From the NCBI GenBank assembly GCA_012295275.1, contig CM022665.1, positions 24,104,446-24,168,445 on the forward strand: a stretch of 64,000 nucleotides of DNA, in the 5' to 3' direction. The notes under the pieces are model-generated. The model saw nothing but the letters and a program-made list of their open reading frames with translations. It made no database searches and was not told the DNA's origin. Within the stretch, counting starts at the first letter, position 1. Every line of letters starts with the position of its first letter. The position numbers and the translations under genes are program-made. Origin of the DNA: Chrysomallon squamiferum. Its lineage: Eukaryota; Mollusca; Gastropoda; Neomphalida; Peltospiridae. Below are positions 1 through 13,752 of the stretch, piece by piece.

Positions 1-596
1 GTACTTTTTTTACACACTGTTATTTAATTTTATGTTATGTTTGTTTAGATGGTTATTAGTGTTTGTTTGACTATTTTATTTTATATTATTTTATATATAG
101 TGTATATTTTTTTTAATTATTATTATTTTTTTTTATTAACGTAGCTTTTATCCCCTATGTGCACATTCTCTTCTTTTAGTTTTTGTCTCATAAATTAAAA
201 CACTAAAGTAAAGCGCCCCGCTAATTTGAAACTGGTTACAAGATTTAATATCTTTGTTCCTATTCCAACAGTACTTGTATCTTTGAGAGTGCACTTAAAA
301 CCTCTCCTATTTATCTGCGTAAGTTGTTTTCTTATCTTTTATTTTGAATATAATGTATAAAACAGAATGCTGATGCTAACGTGTTTTGTGTCATAGGTTA
401 ATGGATTTTTTTTTTTTTTTCACCGCACCTTTGTAAAACTTGCACATTTGTTACATGTTTTCTCATGAAAGTTAAAGTTTAAAGTTAAGAGAGATTTTAG
501 TTTCCAGACCCTGAGTCTCTTATATTTACGTCGTATACAAATACTACATGTAACAGTAATACCTAATATTTCAATCTCGGTATATCTGGCTCTAGT
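1..596. other. AT-rich spacer
   Basis: Low-complexity AT-rich DNA with short T runs near 125 and 408-420. No exon-like frame, RNA gene or repeat family is recognised. Confidence 0.6.
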
Positions 597-838
597 AATA
601 CATACATACACACACACACACATATACATACATACATATATACATACATACATACATACATACATACACACACATACATACATACATACATACAGACATA
701 TACAGTCACACACATACACATATATACAAGCACACATACATATACAAATACATACACACTCATACATACATAAATACATACAGACATATACAGTCACACA
801 CATATACATATGCATATTCAGACACATGCATATTCACA
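597..838. repeat. CATA/CA microsatellite
   Basis: Interrupted tetranucleotide array of CATA with blocks of CA and TATACA. Long open frames across it read as Tyr-Val-Cys-Met repeats and are artefacts of the tandem unit. Confidence 0.95.
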
Positions 839-858
839 TACGAACATAAAATGAAGTA

Positions 859-952
859 ATACAATAATAACAACAACAATAACAAATAATAATAACAACA
901 ACAGCAACATCAACAACAATAATAATAGCAACAAACTATATATATATATATA
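859..952. repeat. AAC/AAT triplet tract with TA run
   Basis: Mixed AAC, AAT and CAG-like triplets followed by a pure TA dinucleotide run at about 936-952. Compound microsatellite. Confidence 0.9.
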
Positions 953-1370
953 TTGAAATGGGTTTCTTATTACAGCCTTTATTTCGTTTGACAAGGTCTG
1001 TAACTACCAGTTATTTTTAAATTAACCATAGACAGGGCATGAAACACATTCGTATGTGAATTTTTTTTTTTTTCAGATATGTGATACCAAACAGTATTTA
1101 AAAACTGACGATTTGTTTTGACAGCTTTGTCAGAAATGTTCATTCCTCTGATATAAGTGTTTTATTGCACTGACATCATGTCAAAAATGTTGTGCTCGGT
1201 ATGTATATTATTTATGTGAAACCAGTTATATAACACCGTTATCTGAACGTGTACATCGTTGTACGTATGAACACATTCACGTGTACTTTACTGTTTGCTA
1301 GTTATCTTTGATTTTCTTCATATTTTCTTGGCTGTTCAAAGTGTTTGAATGTCGAAATAGATTTCTCTCA

Positions 1371-1372
<2 letters not shown>
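953..1372. other. Spacer, nothing recognised
   Basis: AT-rich non-repetitive DNA. An acceptor-like T tract ending in CAG occurs near 1075, but no coding frame follows. Confidence 0.5.

Positions 1373-1401
<29 letters not shown>
1373..1401. repeat. T29 homopolymer
   Basis: Uninterrupted run of 29 T. It could be the reverse-strand tail of an old retroposed element, but no element body is recognisable beside it. Confidence 0.9.
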
Positions 1402-1405
<4 letters not shown>

Positions 1406-1548
1406 GAAGGATAAGTTTCTATATATATATATATAAAAAAAAATAATAATGTATGTTAAAACTTGTTCTTTTTATATTGTATCTGGAAGTTATAATAGAC
1501 GATTTGTTTTTATAGATTTAATTTTTGAACAACAATAACCAAAAATAA

Positions 1549-1568
1549 TTAAAATAATAATAATAATA

Positions 1569-1619
<51 letters not shown>
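1549..1619. repeat. ATA triplet microsatellite
   Basis: Nearly pure AAT array with a single dropped base. It is one of at least five TTA/TAA arrays in the window. Confidence 0.95.
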
Positions 1620-1620
<1 letters not shown>

Positions 1621-2020
1621 CATAATCATAATTTTATAAATTTTTGACTGACTTTCAGTGGTATCTTTCTTATTTTGGAGGGTTTGTTTATCGTGTCATC
1701 GAAGGAAAAAATTCAAATAATATAAGAATTATTCCGTTTATCTAAATTTATCTTCATAATACTGTTACAATCGCTAAATTATAATTGTTATCATTTAAAC
1801 GAATTACATATTTCTAATCAAAAAAGCCCGGCGCGAAGTGTATTATCTACAGATATATTTACAAAAAAAAAAAAAAAAAAAAAACCACATTAATCAAAAC
1901 TACATTATTACGTTGATAATGTTAAGATTTCGAAAAGTCTGTGAATTCTTTCAGTTTCCAGTAATCAAAACCGGAATTTATGACTCCTTCCCACTCTTTC
2001 TTCTCCCCCCTCGCCCTACC

Positions 2021-2023
<3 letters not shown>
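1620..2023. other. AT-rich spacer with A22 run
   Basis: Non-repetitive AT-rich sequence with an A homopolymer at 1863-1884. It becomes C/T-rich from 1980 into the CT array. No gene seen. Confidence 0.6.
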
Positions 2024-2114
<91 letters not shown>

Positions 2115-2130
2115 TCTCTCTCTCTCTCTT
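2024..2130. repeat. CT dinucleotide array
   Basis: About 53 CT units with one C insertion near 2111. Open frames on both strands here are Leu-Ser or Arg-Glu repeats and are not genes. Confidence 0.98.
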
Positions 2131-2419
2131 TTTATCTTTCAAAGAAGATTGTTTATAAAGAGCGTAATTTTTAAATGGGAGTATTGTTTTTATCTTATAA
2201 ATGTTGGAGATCACAGAAGTCAGGCATATATTTTAACTCTGTGTACAATCTTTAGGCATTAAAAGACATTAAGAGGAACAAAGCCAGCTACTTTTCTCCT
2301 CGCCTAACTGGCGCACATACATATACACATAACCCATCTTACACCAGCCTCTGTAGAAAGAGACGGGAGAAAAAAAAAGAGAAAAAAACCCCCAACTTTT
2401 CTGACTTTCTTAAACAAAT

Positions 2420-2830
2420 AAATTATTGCTCAAGACAAATCCGTCCGCACGGATAATTCTGGAACATGAAAGATCTGTTTTTACGAATGGACTTCACTTG
2501 TAATATCAGATTTGATGGCGCTTTGCTTGGAAGTCTGTCGGAAACGTAAACGAAAGCTAGGGAGAAAAAATAAGCGAATTGGTGTAGAGACAGGAAGCTT
2601 TTGGTAGTTAAAAGGTGAATCTGGCTTGTTCCGTAAGCCAAGAAACAGATGTGCGGGTCACCAGACATCTCGTAATTCTTCGACTAAACTGCACTGATGC
2701 ATTCACCTGCGATTAGGAAAATAATCTTCAAGGAGCACGCTCTGTTCAAAACTCAATCTAGTCCGCTGAATGCTTTTTGAGCTTTTTTCTATTTTCTCAT
2801 AAACTACCGCAATCCATGGCGCTATCTGAC
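2420..2830. other. Complex low-repeat block
   Basis: Roughly 400 bp without long homopolymers and with higher GC than its neighbours. The frame of 81 codons on the minus strand (2423-2668) has no recognised domain or splice structure. It may be an unrecognised noncoding element; function is unknown. Confidence 0.3.
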
Positions 2831-2938
2831 ATATCATAACAAACTTAACATCATTATTCTTGTAAGGATGAAAGAGTGAAAAAAAGAAATAAATACTAAT
2901 AGTTTAAGAAAGAAAGAAAAACACAAGATGAATTGATG

Positions 2939-2967
<29 letters not shown>
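2939..2967. repeat. A29 homopolymer
   Basis: Uninterrupted A run preceded by GAAA-rich purine sequence (2875-2938). Confidence 0.9.
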
Positions 2968-2969
<2 letters not shown>

Positions 2970-3378
2970 CGGATTTTAAAATAGCTGAAGTTGGAACATA
3001 ACTAGCAACATCAAGTTCAATTTATTAAAAGCTGTATCGTATTTAAGAATTTTACATGGGGAGTAGCTTTAGTTATGAAATGTCAGAAGCAGTTTCATAT
3101 TTTTCTACAGACACGTCAGAAAACGTATATTCTGCTTCCATTTTTCCTTGTCTGAGGGAGGGAATGGGTTGTTTTGAGATGTTTCAGTCTTAATTAAATT
3201 TTTGAGCTGAGTTTCATTAATTTTGTTAATTTGTTTGTTTTGTTATTGGATTTTTTTTTTTTTTTTTTTTTTTTTTGTTATTGCAGAGAAGTAACGTTAG
3301 GCAGGATGAATGTCAGTTAAGTATAAATAGGATATATAGATTTAATGAAGACTATTTCTCGATTTTTTTTCTTAAATT
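2968..3378. other. Spacer with T26 run
   Basis: AT-rich spacer. A 26-base T run lies at 3251-3276. No exon or RNA gene recognised. Confidence 0.5.
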
Positions 3379-3401
3379 ACTGTTGTTGTTGGTGGTGGTC
3401 T

Positions 3402-3437
<36 letters not shown>

Positions 3438-3480
3438 CTTCTTCTTCTTCTTCTTCTTCTTATTATTATTATTATTATTG
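3379..3480. repeat. Compound TTG-TTC-TTA triplet array
   Basis: Three adjacent pure triplet arrays share the TT dinucleotide: TTG (about 3403-3436), TTC (about 3437-3460) and TTA (about 3461-3479). The step change of the third base suggests successive point mutation and expansion. Confidence 0.95.
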
Positions 3481-5319
3481 ATAAACTGATGATCGATAGA
3501 CATCAAACATACAAAACACACCCTCTTGTTAAAAGCGAGGGTTATTGTAATTTCCTCTAATTATTTTCTCTAATTAATCAATGAACCATTTTCTTGTGTA
3601 TCAAGCCGCGATTACCACGAACCTGTTTAACTGACTATTATAAAGAAATAACAAAAGAAATTTACAATAAAGAACTGAAAATTCTTGTTTTCCTCCAACG
3701 TTGTGTGGAGGAGGAGGTCTTCGTATTTCTCTGCTTCGCTGCTTCGTTATTTCTTTATTTTATTTATTTATTTATATATATTTTTTTTTTGGTTGTTGTT
3801 TTTTTTGTGTTTTTTTTCCTTCGTGAAAATTCCAGCAGGTTCGGCCTGGTCGAAAAACAAACATTTCTATTTAAAAAAGTCAGTAGACAAACGGCCACCT
3901 GGTCTTGGTAACATCCACAGCGACTGGCTGGTGCCAGATGAGACGATTACACGCTCACAGACACTCACGAACGCATTGAAACTAACCGATCGTGATGGAA
4001 ACCAACTGGATGATACTCATCTTCCAGTATCACTTCAGTGTCGGCTTCCTTCGTTTTAATAAGACCTGCCCGCTGGCCTTAAGCCCCGAGATGATTCGAT
4101 TTTCAAATGAAAGACGTTGAAGACTTACTGCCCTGATTTATCTGAGGTGTCTGAAACAATACTGCTCTAATGCTCCTGCAAACATATCGACTATTTATCT
4201 TAAGTTGGATCCACAGCGTCGGCTCTTTCTGATTTCGGATACTAAATATTGAACATGCGTATGTCCGGAAGAACTTTTAATTAAAAGAATACGCCACAGC
4301 TGAACATGGACTGTTGGAGAAATGAGAAATTTGTAGGCGCGGAGTCAATAGCAGCGCAATTTTATAATTGTATTACGTTTCTTTATTTGTTTCGTTCGTT
4401 CGTTGATTCTTTTTTTTTTTTTTTTGTTCCCCCTCACCTCGCTGGGACATTTATTGTTCCGTTCTTTTGTAACTGAGGATATTAATTTATGAGCTAAATT
4501 AATTAGCTTGGCGTTTACAGTTCATTGAAGCAATACATTACTTTTTAATAACTTTAAAATTTTTAAATTTTTATTGTTTATATATATATATATATATATA
4601 TTTCTGTGTGTGGATATTATTTAGTAAAAAAATGAATTGATGTTTAAAACAATTTTACTGAACTTAAATGATATTTAAAAATTTACAATATATTTTTAAA
4701 AGTTGAGTATGAAATATAAACTGTCATAAGTTTTGTCAATAAACAACAACAAAAAAACCCCGCTGGTCCTGTATGTTTTTTTATTACTATTATTTTATTT
4801 TCATAGGATTATACATATTTAATATGTATATTTATGAATTACAAACTACACGTAAAATACGTTAAGTAGGGATTTTAATGTGTGGCTAATGATAATGGCG
4901 ATCATTACATTTACTATTAATAGTATTATAATCAGCATTAACAACAACAACAACAGTGACTACTACTGCTACTACTACCATTAAAAGTAGTAGTTTTAAC
5001 AGCATCGCCATCAATCGCTAAAGCTGATCTTGCTAATCGTATTATATAACTTTTATTCATTTATTTTAATTAAATCATTCCTATTTTAGTCATTTAAATT
5101 TTAATCTGCGGCAGTTTTTGAAAATTATTATACAAAAGTCTTTCAAGATTAGAATAATAAAATTCATTTAAGTCGAGAAAGTATGAAACGCCTCTCCAAT
5201 TCATTTGCAATCGCAATGTTTTTCGATTACACGCCAATGAACAAAACCCGAATTCAAATATATTCAGATTTGTCAAGAAAGGGAAAAAAAAGAAAAAGAA
5301 AAAAACAAAATGATGTGCA
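3481..5319. other. Spacer, partly complex (3590-4320)
   Basis: Non-repetitive sequence with moderate GC between 3840 and 4350, otherwise AT-rich. It holds a T-rich tract at 3775-3820, a TA run at 4580-4602 and degenerate ACT/CAA triplets at 4940-4990. The frames at 3594-3911 and 3685-4059 run through the T-rich tract and have no recognisable domain. Confidence 0.45.
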
Positions 5320-5560
5320 TAATAAGTCTTCCAAGTGTCAATTAAAGTTACATTAATTTGCTGAAAGAGAAAAGAAAATGCCTTAAATCAACATGGCGAT
5401 AAGTCGACGACATCAGCGGGCCAAGAAAGCCACGCACAATGGAACGCTGCCAAAATGGAATAGGGAATTTCCCAGGAGTGAAATGTAACAATAACGTAAT
5501 TACAAATTGTATTGAACATGAATCCTGTCAATTTCCACATTGGCCTGATAGAGCTTCGGG
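5320..5560. promoter_or_regulatory. Candidate conserved noncoding element
   Basis: A complex 240-bp block bounded by A-rich tracts. It contains homeodomain-like words (CAATTAAA, ACATTAAT, GTAATTAC), a GATA core and CpG-containing words near 5400-5450, and it has no coding frame of note. The sharp contrast with flanking poly-A (A31 at 5564) suggests selection. This is inferred from composition only. Confidence 0.35.
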
Positions 5561-5563
<3 letters not shown>

Positions 5564-5596
<33 letters not shown>

Positions 5597-5680
5597 AGAA
5601 GAAGAAAAAGAAAAAAATTAGGAGACGAAGAAACAAAAAAATTAAAAAAAGAACGGAGAAAAAAGTTAAACCCCCAATGT
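5564..5680. repeat. A31 run and purine-rich tract
   Basis: A31 homopolymer (5564-5594) followed by about 85 bp composed almost wholly of A and G. Confidence 0.9.
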
Positions 5681-5938
5681 TACATGCTCTTTGAAAGCGA
5701 GCATCTCCTCTTATCTGTTTTCGATTCCAAAGCAATAAATATTTAGAGAAAAAAACAAAAAAAACCCCACCTTTTTATAGCGATTTACGACATCGAAATT
5801 TCCAATCTTAAGATAATAAATTTCATTTATGTATATATTTAAAAAAAAAAAAAAAAATAAAATAAAAATATAAATACTAACCAGAGTAAAGATATTAGTT
5901 TGATAATCAAAAAATTAATATCATGAATTTTGTTGTTG

Positions 5939-7572
<1,634 letters not shown>

Positions 7573-7964
7573 TGAATATGGATATCTGGTCATACAATTT
7601 CTACAGGGATCACAGTTTGGCTTAAAATTCTTTCCTTCGTTCTTTATTTGGATAAATGTAAGAAAAGTAACTGGTAAAGGTATACTTCATATCGTGCATG
7701 AAATTACTATTATCTTAAGGATACAGTAAATAGCATGTGAACTGTGTGACACTGGATGAATAAAATAACTGAAGAAAACCATTCTGTAAATCCGTATGAT
7801 GGATTGCAAAACATTACACCGATCATTTTCATCAAAACATATTTTAAGTCTCATCGTAAAGCATCAATCCATCATCATTTCTGCAGCCTGCTGTAGTAAA
7901 CATTCAATCAAAAATCGGCACTACTTTCTCTAGCACAGCCTAACACAACTCAGTTTAGGTACTG

Positions 7965-7966
<2 letters not shown>
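7573..7966. other. Spacer
   Basis: Non-repetitive AT-rich DNA without recognised features. Confidence 0.5.
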
Positions 7967-8061
<95 letters not shown>

Positions 8062-8104
8062 GTCTGTCTGTCTGTATCTCTCTCTCTATGTATGTATGTA
8101 TGTT
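7967..8104. repeat. Compound TC-TGTC-TATG microsatellite
   Basis: A TC array (7967-8057) is followed by TGTC units, a second short TC run and TATG units, ending in GT-rich sequence. Confidence 0.97.
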
Positions 8105-8857
8105 TGTGTGTGTATCCCTGTATGTGTGTGTTTTGCGTGTAAAAAAAATAAATTTCCACCTTCAGTTCATGATTATGACAAATTACTCAATGGACACTTC
8201 ACGCACATGAACCCGACAACTATTATTCGGTCCTCGTTACCTTCCATCTATTTAAAATAGAATAACAGATGTTAAGAAGTCATTAAACAGTCGAGATGCA
8301 TTTTCTATTAACAAACATTCCCTCCATGCCATTGTCTTACAGCTAGGCTTACAAACTAATCGTGGGTAATCCTTTCGTATAAAAACATTTTATTATTTAT
8401 TCTAAACACACTGCTGGCAATCTTCCACACTTTACTCAATTGTCCTGGATTATCCCCTAAAGATTCATCCTTCAAAATGTTTTCTACATTTTATTTTCAG
8501 AAGCATTATCTTACTGTGAAAGCGTAGAGATAATTTGTTTAACTTAATGGAAAATAACAGGAATTCTTTAAGTGAAATCTGTCATGTATTATTAAAGTAT
8601 AAATGATAATGATACAGGCTCTACTAAGTAAATAATATACGTATCGAATGCATAAAGTCTAATTTGCATTAAGAACGTGTTAAAATGATCTGATTCGTTT
8701 TTCATCGTTGTTTTTATTGCATAACAAGCGATTAGCTGTACCAAACTAATCCTTTATTTGTGTAGTTCTGTTAGTTAACATTTTCCAAATTAATGGGATC
8801 ATGTAGTAATGCATTATCCCACACAGAAAAATAATAAAACTCGGCAGCCATGACACT
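8105..8857. other. Spacer
   Basis: Non-repetitive AT-rich sequence. No coding frame, tRNA or repeat family recognised. Confidence 0.5.
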
Positions 8858-9123
8858 GGTGATTTTTTTTAACATTTGAGTGCATAAGCAATTAATGATT
8901 AATTGTTTACTTTTCTATCTATCTATCTATCTATCTACATATATCCATTTATCCATTTATGCATTTATCCATCCATCCGTCCATTTATTTATCCATCCAT
9001 CCATTTATCCATCCATCTATCTATCTATCTATCTATATATATATCCATTTATCCATCCATCCATCCATCCATCCATCTGTCTATCTGTCTATTTATCCAT
9101 TCATCCATTTATCTATCTATCTA

Positions 9124-9178
<55 letters not shown>

Positions 9179-9346
9179 GTCTGTCTGTATGTCTGTCTAT
9201 CTATCTAGCTAGCTATGTATCTATCTATCAGTCTGTCTATCTATATAAATGTGCGTAGGGGGTGAGGCTGGGTCGGGGTATTTGTGTTTGTATGTGGGTG
9301 CGTACGTACAGCACCCACAGAGCAGCGTTTAGGCAAAATGGTTTAC
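8858..9346 (+). repeat. Direct duplication, unit 1
   Basis: The unit starts with a head of about 45 bp (GGTGATTTTTT, AACATTTGAGTGC, AATTAATGATTAATTG). A CTAT/CCAT/CTGT array follows (about 8916-9245), then a GGGTGAGG-GGGTCG segment and a tail with GTACGTACAGCACCCA and GCAGCGTTTAGGCAAAAT. The head, middle and tail all recur in the same order in unit 2, so the whole block was duplicated, not only the microsatellite. Confidence 0.9.
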
Positions 9347-9711
<365 letters not shown>

Positions 9712-9972
9712 GATCAATCCATCTGAGCCAGCCTTTTGGATAATTTTTTTCCCATTCCAAAAGCAAGAACATTATTTTAAATAATAAACTCTCTAATTAT
9801 GTTTGAGACTAATAATTAGCTGTTAATTACAAAAAAGTATTGAGGTATGGTTAAACAAACATTCATTAATTCGTTTCTGAGTGAGAGCATTTCAGGTTTG
9901 TTTGGTTTTAAGATCTGATTACGTTATACAAAAGAACGAAGTTACTGTTTCCAAGGAAACCTTCATATTTTG
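9712..9972. other. Spacer
   Basis: AT-rich unique sequence with no recognised features. Confidence 0.5.

Positions 9973-10026
<54 letters not shown>
9973..10026. repeat. ATA triplet microsatellite
   Basis: Pure AAT-type array of about 17 units. Confidence 0.96.
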
Positions 10027-10028
<2 letters not shown>

Positions 10029-10303
10029 GTAATAATAATTCTAATATCATAAAATATATGAAATGCCATTTAGCACAGTCATTTAACACTAGACATCAGC
10101 CTCTAAATTTGGATGACATCCATAATCAATGTTAAATGAGATGTAAGACCAAATTATATTCTCAAATTATCACAGGCAGCCAACCACTGTAAGAATGTAA
10201 GTGAAGAATATAGACAAAGGGAATGTCTAGAAAGTTTTAGCTTATTATTTAACTTTTCAGCTGTCTCGAATATTATCCATTGTATATGATTCAGCATTGC
10301 TTG

Positions 10304-10371
10304 CTATTATTATTATTATTAATAGTAGTAGTGGTAGTAGTAGTAGTAGTAGCAGTAGTTGTAGTAGTATT
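10304..10371. repeat. ATT-AGT triplet array
   Basis: ATT units switch to AGT units with a few GGT, AGC and TGT variants. Frames across it give Ser, Val or Thr runs and are artefacts. Confidence 0.93.
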
Positions 10372-10659
10372 CGAATATATGTTAGCAGAAAGAGAACATC
10401 TTTTACCACAGTACCGTTGTTCAAACGACACTACTACTTCATTGCAGGAATTACTGAACGAACACACGAACAAACGAACGAATTAATTAATGAAGAAATA
10501 AATAAATATTTAACAATTTTCAACGTATTTTAGTATTAATGAGATTTTTACGTGTCAGTAATGTTTTATTATAAATTATGATATGAGAGAATGAAACTCG
10601 TTCTCGCCCTTCTTTGAAAAAACTATTCTCTGTTAGCAACAAGATATCTGATATATATA

Positions 10660-10812
10660 TACCTTCCCAGGCATCAAAAGCACATACCAGTGAATCACAG
10701 GATCGTTAATGGTTGTGGCAACATATAGCCCTGACAAGGACCGAACCTGTCATCTATCATCCCTAAAGCGTTGGCACTAAACAGTTAGCTGTGAGCCACA
10801 CGCAAAACACAC
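10660..10812 (-). mobile_element. tRNA-derived SINE (diverged)
   Basis: Read on the minus strand, an A-box-like word TGGCTCACAGCTA (complement of 10786-10798) is followed about 40 bp later by a B-box-like word GGTTCGGTCCT (complement of 10737-10747). This is the internal RNA polymerase III promoter layout of tRNA-derived SINEs. About 75 bp of tRNA-unrelated body follows and runs into a TA-rich tail near 10652-10662. Ends are approximate and the family is not identified. Confidence 0.6.
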
Positions 10813-11466
10813 CTCCACAGCAACCCTTCTTTAGTTTAAGTGCTAAAATACCTTTATTGTTGTGACGGTTAAAATATGAAACCCGCTGACGTTTTTATAC
10901 AGGCTGAGCTTATTGATTGTGTATGCAAGTTAATGTTATTATTCACTTTCCTGCAAACGGGAAATCACATACTATGACCATTGATACATCAGAAGCGGAG
11001 CACTGCGTGGAACGGGAAGTAACACAGAGGACTTAAACTGCACGACCTTACCAACAATCTTTGCTATCATTGGAAATCTATAACAATCTTTATTAAATAC
11101 CACGAAGTTTCTTTAATCCTGGAAAATTTCAGTCAGTTTATTTTCTTTTTATTTTCGTTTTTCTTCATTTTTTTTCTTTTTCTTTTTTTTGTTCTTTTTT
11201 TTTTTTTCTAACTCTTTTCACTTCCTGTAAACCTGTATGCATTTTTTCCCTTCATTTCACTTAATTGAGATAATAGGCAAAATATTATGCGTGCGTCATT
11301 CTTTAACAGCAGGCCACAGTCATACATCATTTTTGCTCTATGAAAATAAATACTCCACGGTTGTCAATTATAAGGTGGTTTTTTTTTTTTTTTTTTTTTT
11401 CTCTTTCAACTTATTCAGGAAAGAAAACAACCTACGCCATACGTTTAGTAACTGCAATCCCCATTA
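10813..11466. other. Spacer with T-rich tract
   Basis: Mostly unique sequence. T-rich at 11140-11215, with T23 at 11378-11400. No gene recognised. Confidence 0.5.
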
Positions 11467-12009
11467 GTGTGCTTCTTACCTTTTGCAGTTTCAGATGTTT
11501 TTACATTGCAAGTTGGCTTTTGCCGCTTCGATGATCTATCGCCCGCTTGTGTTCTCGTAAATTTCTCCTTCTTACGAGGCAGACCGACTTTTTGCACACA
11601 AGTGATTCTAAACAAACTGTGCTTCAAAGCTTTTACAACCAACTGCAGCCATTCGTTAGAGATGGTTCAAAATTGCTTACAGAAGAAGTACCAGTCAGTA
11701 GAAATACTTCTTTGTCAGAAGAAGACAAGAACCCACTCAGACCCTCTCAGACTACAGTTATTGGTAGTGTGTAGTTTCACCGAGAGAGATAGGTATTGGT
11801 ACTTATCACATCACAAGAGTAACGGTGCTGGACATGTACAAGTTAATTACGAAGTAATAGTTTATGATTATCTCTCTCAGATATTTCAAAGTATTCGCGC
11901 AAACATGTACAGTCGTAAAGTCCGAGGGAATCCCATATCACTTGATCTTTCACTTTCATTCTCAAACTCGGTTCGTTTTATAGCGTCGTGTTATGATTAT
12001 TTACATTAG
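11467..12009 (+). other. Longest non-repeat open frame (180 codons), unassigned
   Basis: This is the longest frame in the window not made of simple repeats. It starts at an internal Met. Residues show no recognised domain, signal peptide or membrane segment, and no good splice donor or poly-A signal is placed to support it. A 65-codon frame lies on the opposite strand. In a 64-kb AT-rich window one such chance frame is not surprising; a lineage-specific exon cannot be excluded. Confidence 0.1.
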
Positions 12010-12185
12010 CGAAATAGTGCATGTGCTAGCTAAAAGAAAAGAAGGAAGGAAAAAAGAAAAACATTGGAAATATCAAAAGTAGTTTTGCTTTATAGAACTG
12101 TCGATATATGAAAAAAAGACTTTTTTTTTTGTTTGTTTTTGTTTTCATGTTGTTTTCTCCTTTTTTTCTATTTGCTTTTGTTTTG

Positions 12186-12226
12186 TATGTGTGTGTGTGT
12201 GTGTGTGTTGGTGTGTGTGTGTGTGT
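12186..12226. repeat. GT dinucleotide array
   Basis: GT repeats with a single interruption near 12209. Confidence 0.95.
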
Positions 12227-12520
12227 AAAACGAATTGTAAACAAAAAATATATGAAACGGTGATTCCATAAATAAAATTCAAAACTATATTAAACTTCAA
12301 TACAAGATAAAATATATATATATATATAAGTGTAATTTATGTCAGTTGAATAATATTTAATTTATTTTTAAACACTGAATATAGAAAACTTGTAAAATAC
12401 ATTACTGACAGTCGGATGACTGGTTTAAAACCTGCATCAAACAATAAAACAGTTTAAATTACAACTGAATTATTTAGTTAGTTTGGTTACAGCTGCCTTA
12501 ATCATTTAATGGATTTATTT

Positions 12521-12718
12521 ATCGATATCCGAAAAGAAATAATTATTGATCCCAATGTAAAAGCGCAAACTGGCCCGAGCAGTAAGAATCTTAACCGATT
12601 ATATCGCATTAATAATCGATTTTTAAAGACTGATTATCGATATCTACTTATTTCGAAGCTATGACCTGCGCAAAGAATCTGTAGTTAACAAATTATTATG
12701 AAGTGTTTGAATATCGAT
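12521..12718. promoter_or_regulatory. Homotypic ATCGAT site cluster
   Basis: Four copies of the palindrome ATCGAT lie within 198 bp, at 12521-12526, 12615-12620, 12636-12641 and 12713-12718. Three sit in an ATCGATA context. In other animals this core is bound by CUT/ONECUT homeodomain proteins and, as TATCGATA, by DREF-type factors. Binding here is inferred from the words only. Confidence 0.3.
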
Positions 12719-12722
12719 AATT

Positions 12723-13007
12723 ACGTCTGGACAAAGTATCCATTTCTGCCGTTAATTTTAACCAATTTACCTTCGTCTAACTTCAAAGTTGTATCAATGG
12801 TTTCGGAAATCGAATCAATTTATACTGCTAGGGAAGGAAATTGATATGACTATATTCGCAGAAGCGAGAGCCGTGTAAAAGAGGAAGTACAAAGATACAG
12901 TGCATCCTCGGTCTTCAAGAGATGAAAGCAAATCCATCAAGGCCAAAGTTTAGTAGTTTTTCATCATGTGGAGAAATCCCACTAAACAAAACAACAACAA
13001 TATGTAG

Positions 13008-13038
<31 letters not shown>

Positions 13039-13632
13039 CATTGTTGTTATTTTTAAACTCTATTTTCTATATTTATTATACATGAACAAACCTGGATTTT
13101 AAAAAATCACGAGTTCAGTAGAAAATTATTTATAATTTTCCTGTCTGGAGATCAAGGCTTTGGTCGAACTGACCTTGAAGTCTCCCAAATGAAAGACTCA
13201 AAATGATTAACTTTATTATTTACTAGATCAACGCTAGATAAGCCAAAGTATATAGAAATATTTTTATACTGTCCTGTATATCCATAACTTCATGCACAAA
13301 ACAGGAAATCGTCGTTTTCATGGGACCTTGGAATTTCTTAATAAGGCGGCAATCAATGGACGAGATATTCTTTTTAGATCAAAGTGACTTGCCAGAACTA
13401 ACCACTTCAAGATGTAAATTCGCTAATTAACAACAAAAAGATCCTTTGTAAATGATGGAAAGACACAATTTAGGTCAGAGAAGGTTGACATCGATTAGAA
13501 CGCCTTTTCAGTTCAGGTATCAAGTCATCGAGCCTCGTTAATATAACAACTTACAAGCCAAAATATAGTATTGATTTGCCATCACTTGCTACCGAGGCTC
13601 TGGGAGAACTTACATTCAGACGGCGAGATGAC
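12723..13632. other. Complex low-repeat sequence
   Basis: Mostly unique, with one T23 run (13016-13038) and rather high complexity from 13140 to 13630. It lies directly upstream of the TATA-like box and could include promoter-proximal sequence. No frame is recognised. Confidence 0.3.
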
Positions 13633-13640
13633 TATAAAAG
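13633..13640 (+). promoter_or_regulatory. TATA-like box
   Basis: TATAAAAG lies 62 bp upstream of the ATG of the candidate first exon. The expected start of transcription would be near 13660-13665, leaving a 5' untranslated leader of about 30-35 bases. TATA words are common in AT-rich DNA, so its weight comes only from the downstream frame and splice donor. Confidence 0.25.
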
Positions 13641-13694
13641 CGAACGCTATTGAAATTGGCGACCAAGCAAATCGCGATTGAACCAAACGGATTT

Positions 13695-13752
13695 ATGCTT
13701 CGAGCGACAAAAACACTAGTTCATGTGATAGGAATTTTTTTTACGAATTCTG
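13695..13752 (+). CDS. Candidate first coding exon (signal-peptide-like)
   Basis: The ATG opens 19 codons plus one base and runs straight into a consensus donor, CTG|GTAAGT (GT at 13753-13754), giving a phase-1 intron. The peptide starts MLRATK, basic, followed by a hydrophobic stretch LVHVIGIFF. This resembles the n- and h-regions of a secretory signal peptide, for which a phase-1 intron near the cleavage site is common. No second exon was identified downstream. The combination of TATA box, leader, ATG and donor is suggestive, but every part is short and could be chance. Confidence 0.2.

Noticed and set aside
11467-12009. 180-codon open frame as a real gene
   Set aside because: No recognised domain, no supporting promoter or splice signals, and a competing frame on the other strand. 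A chance frame of this length is plausible in 64 kb.
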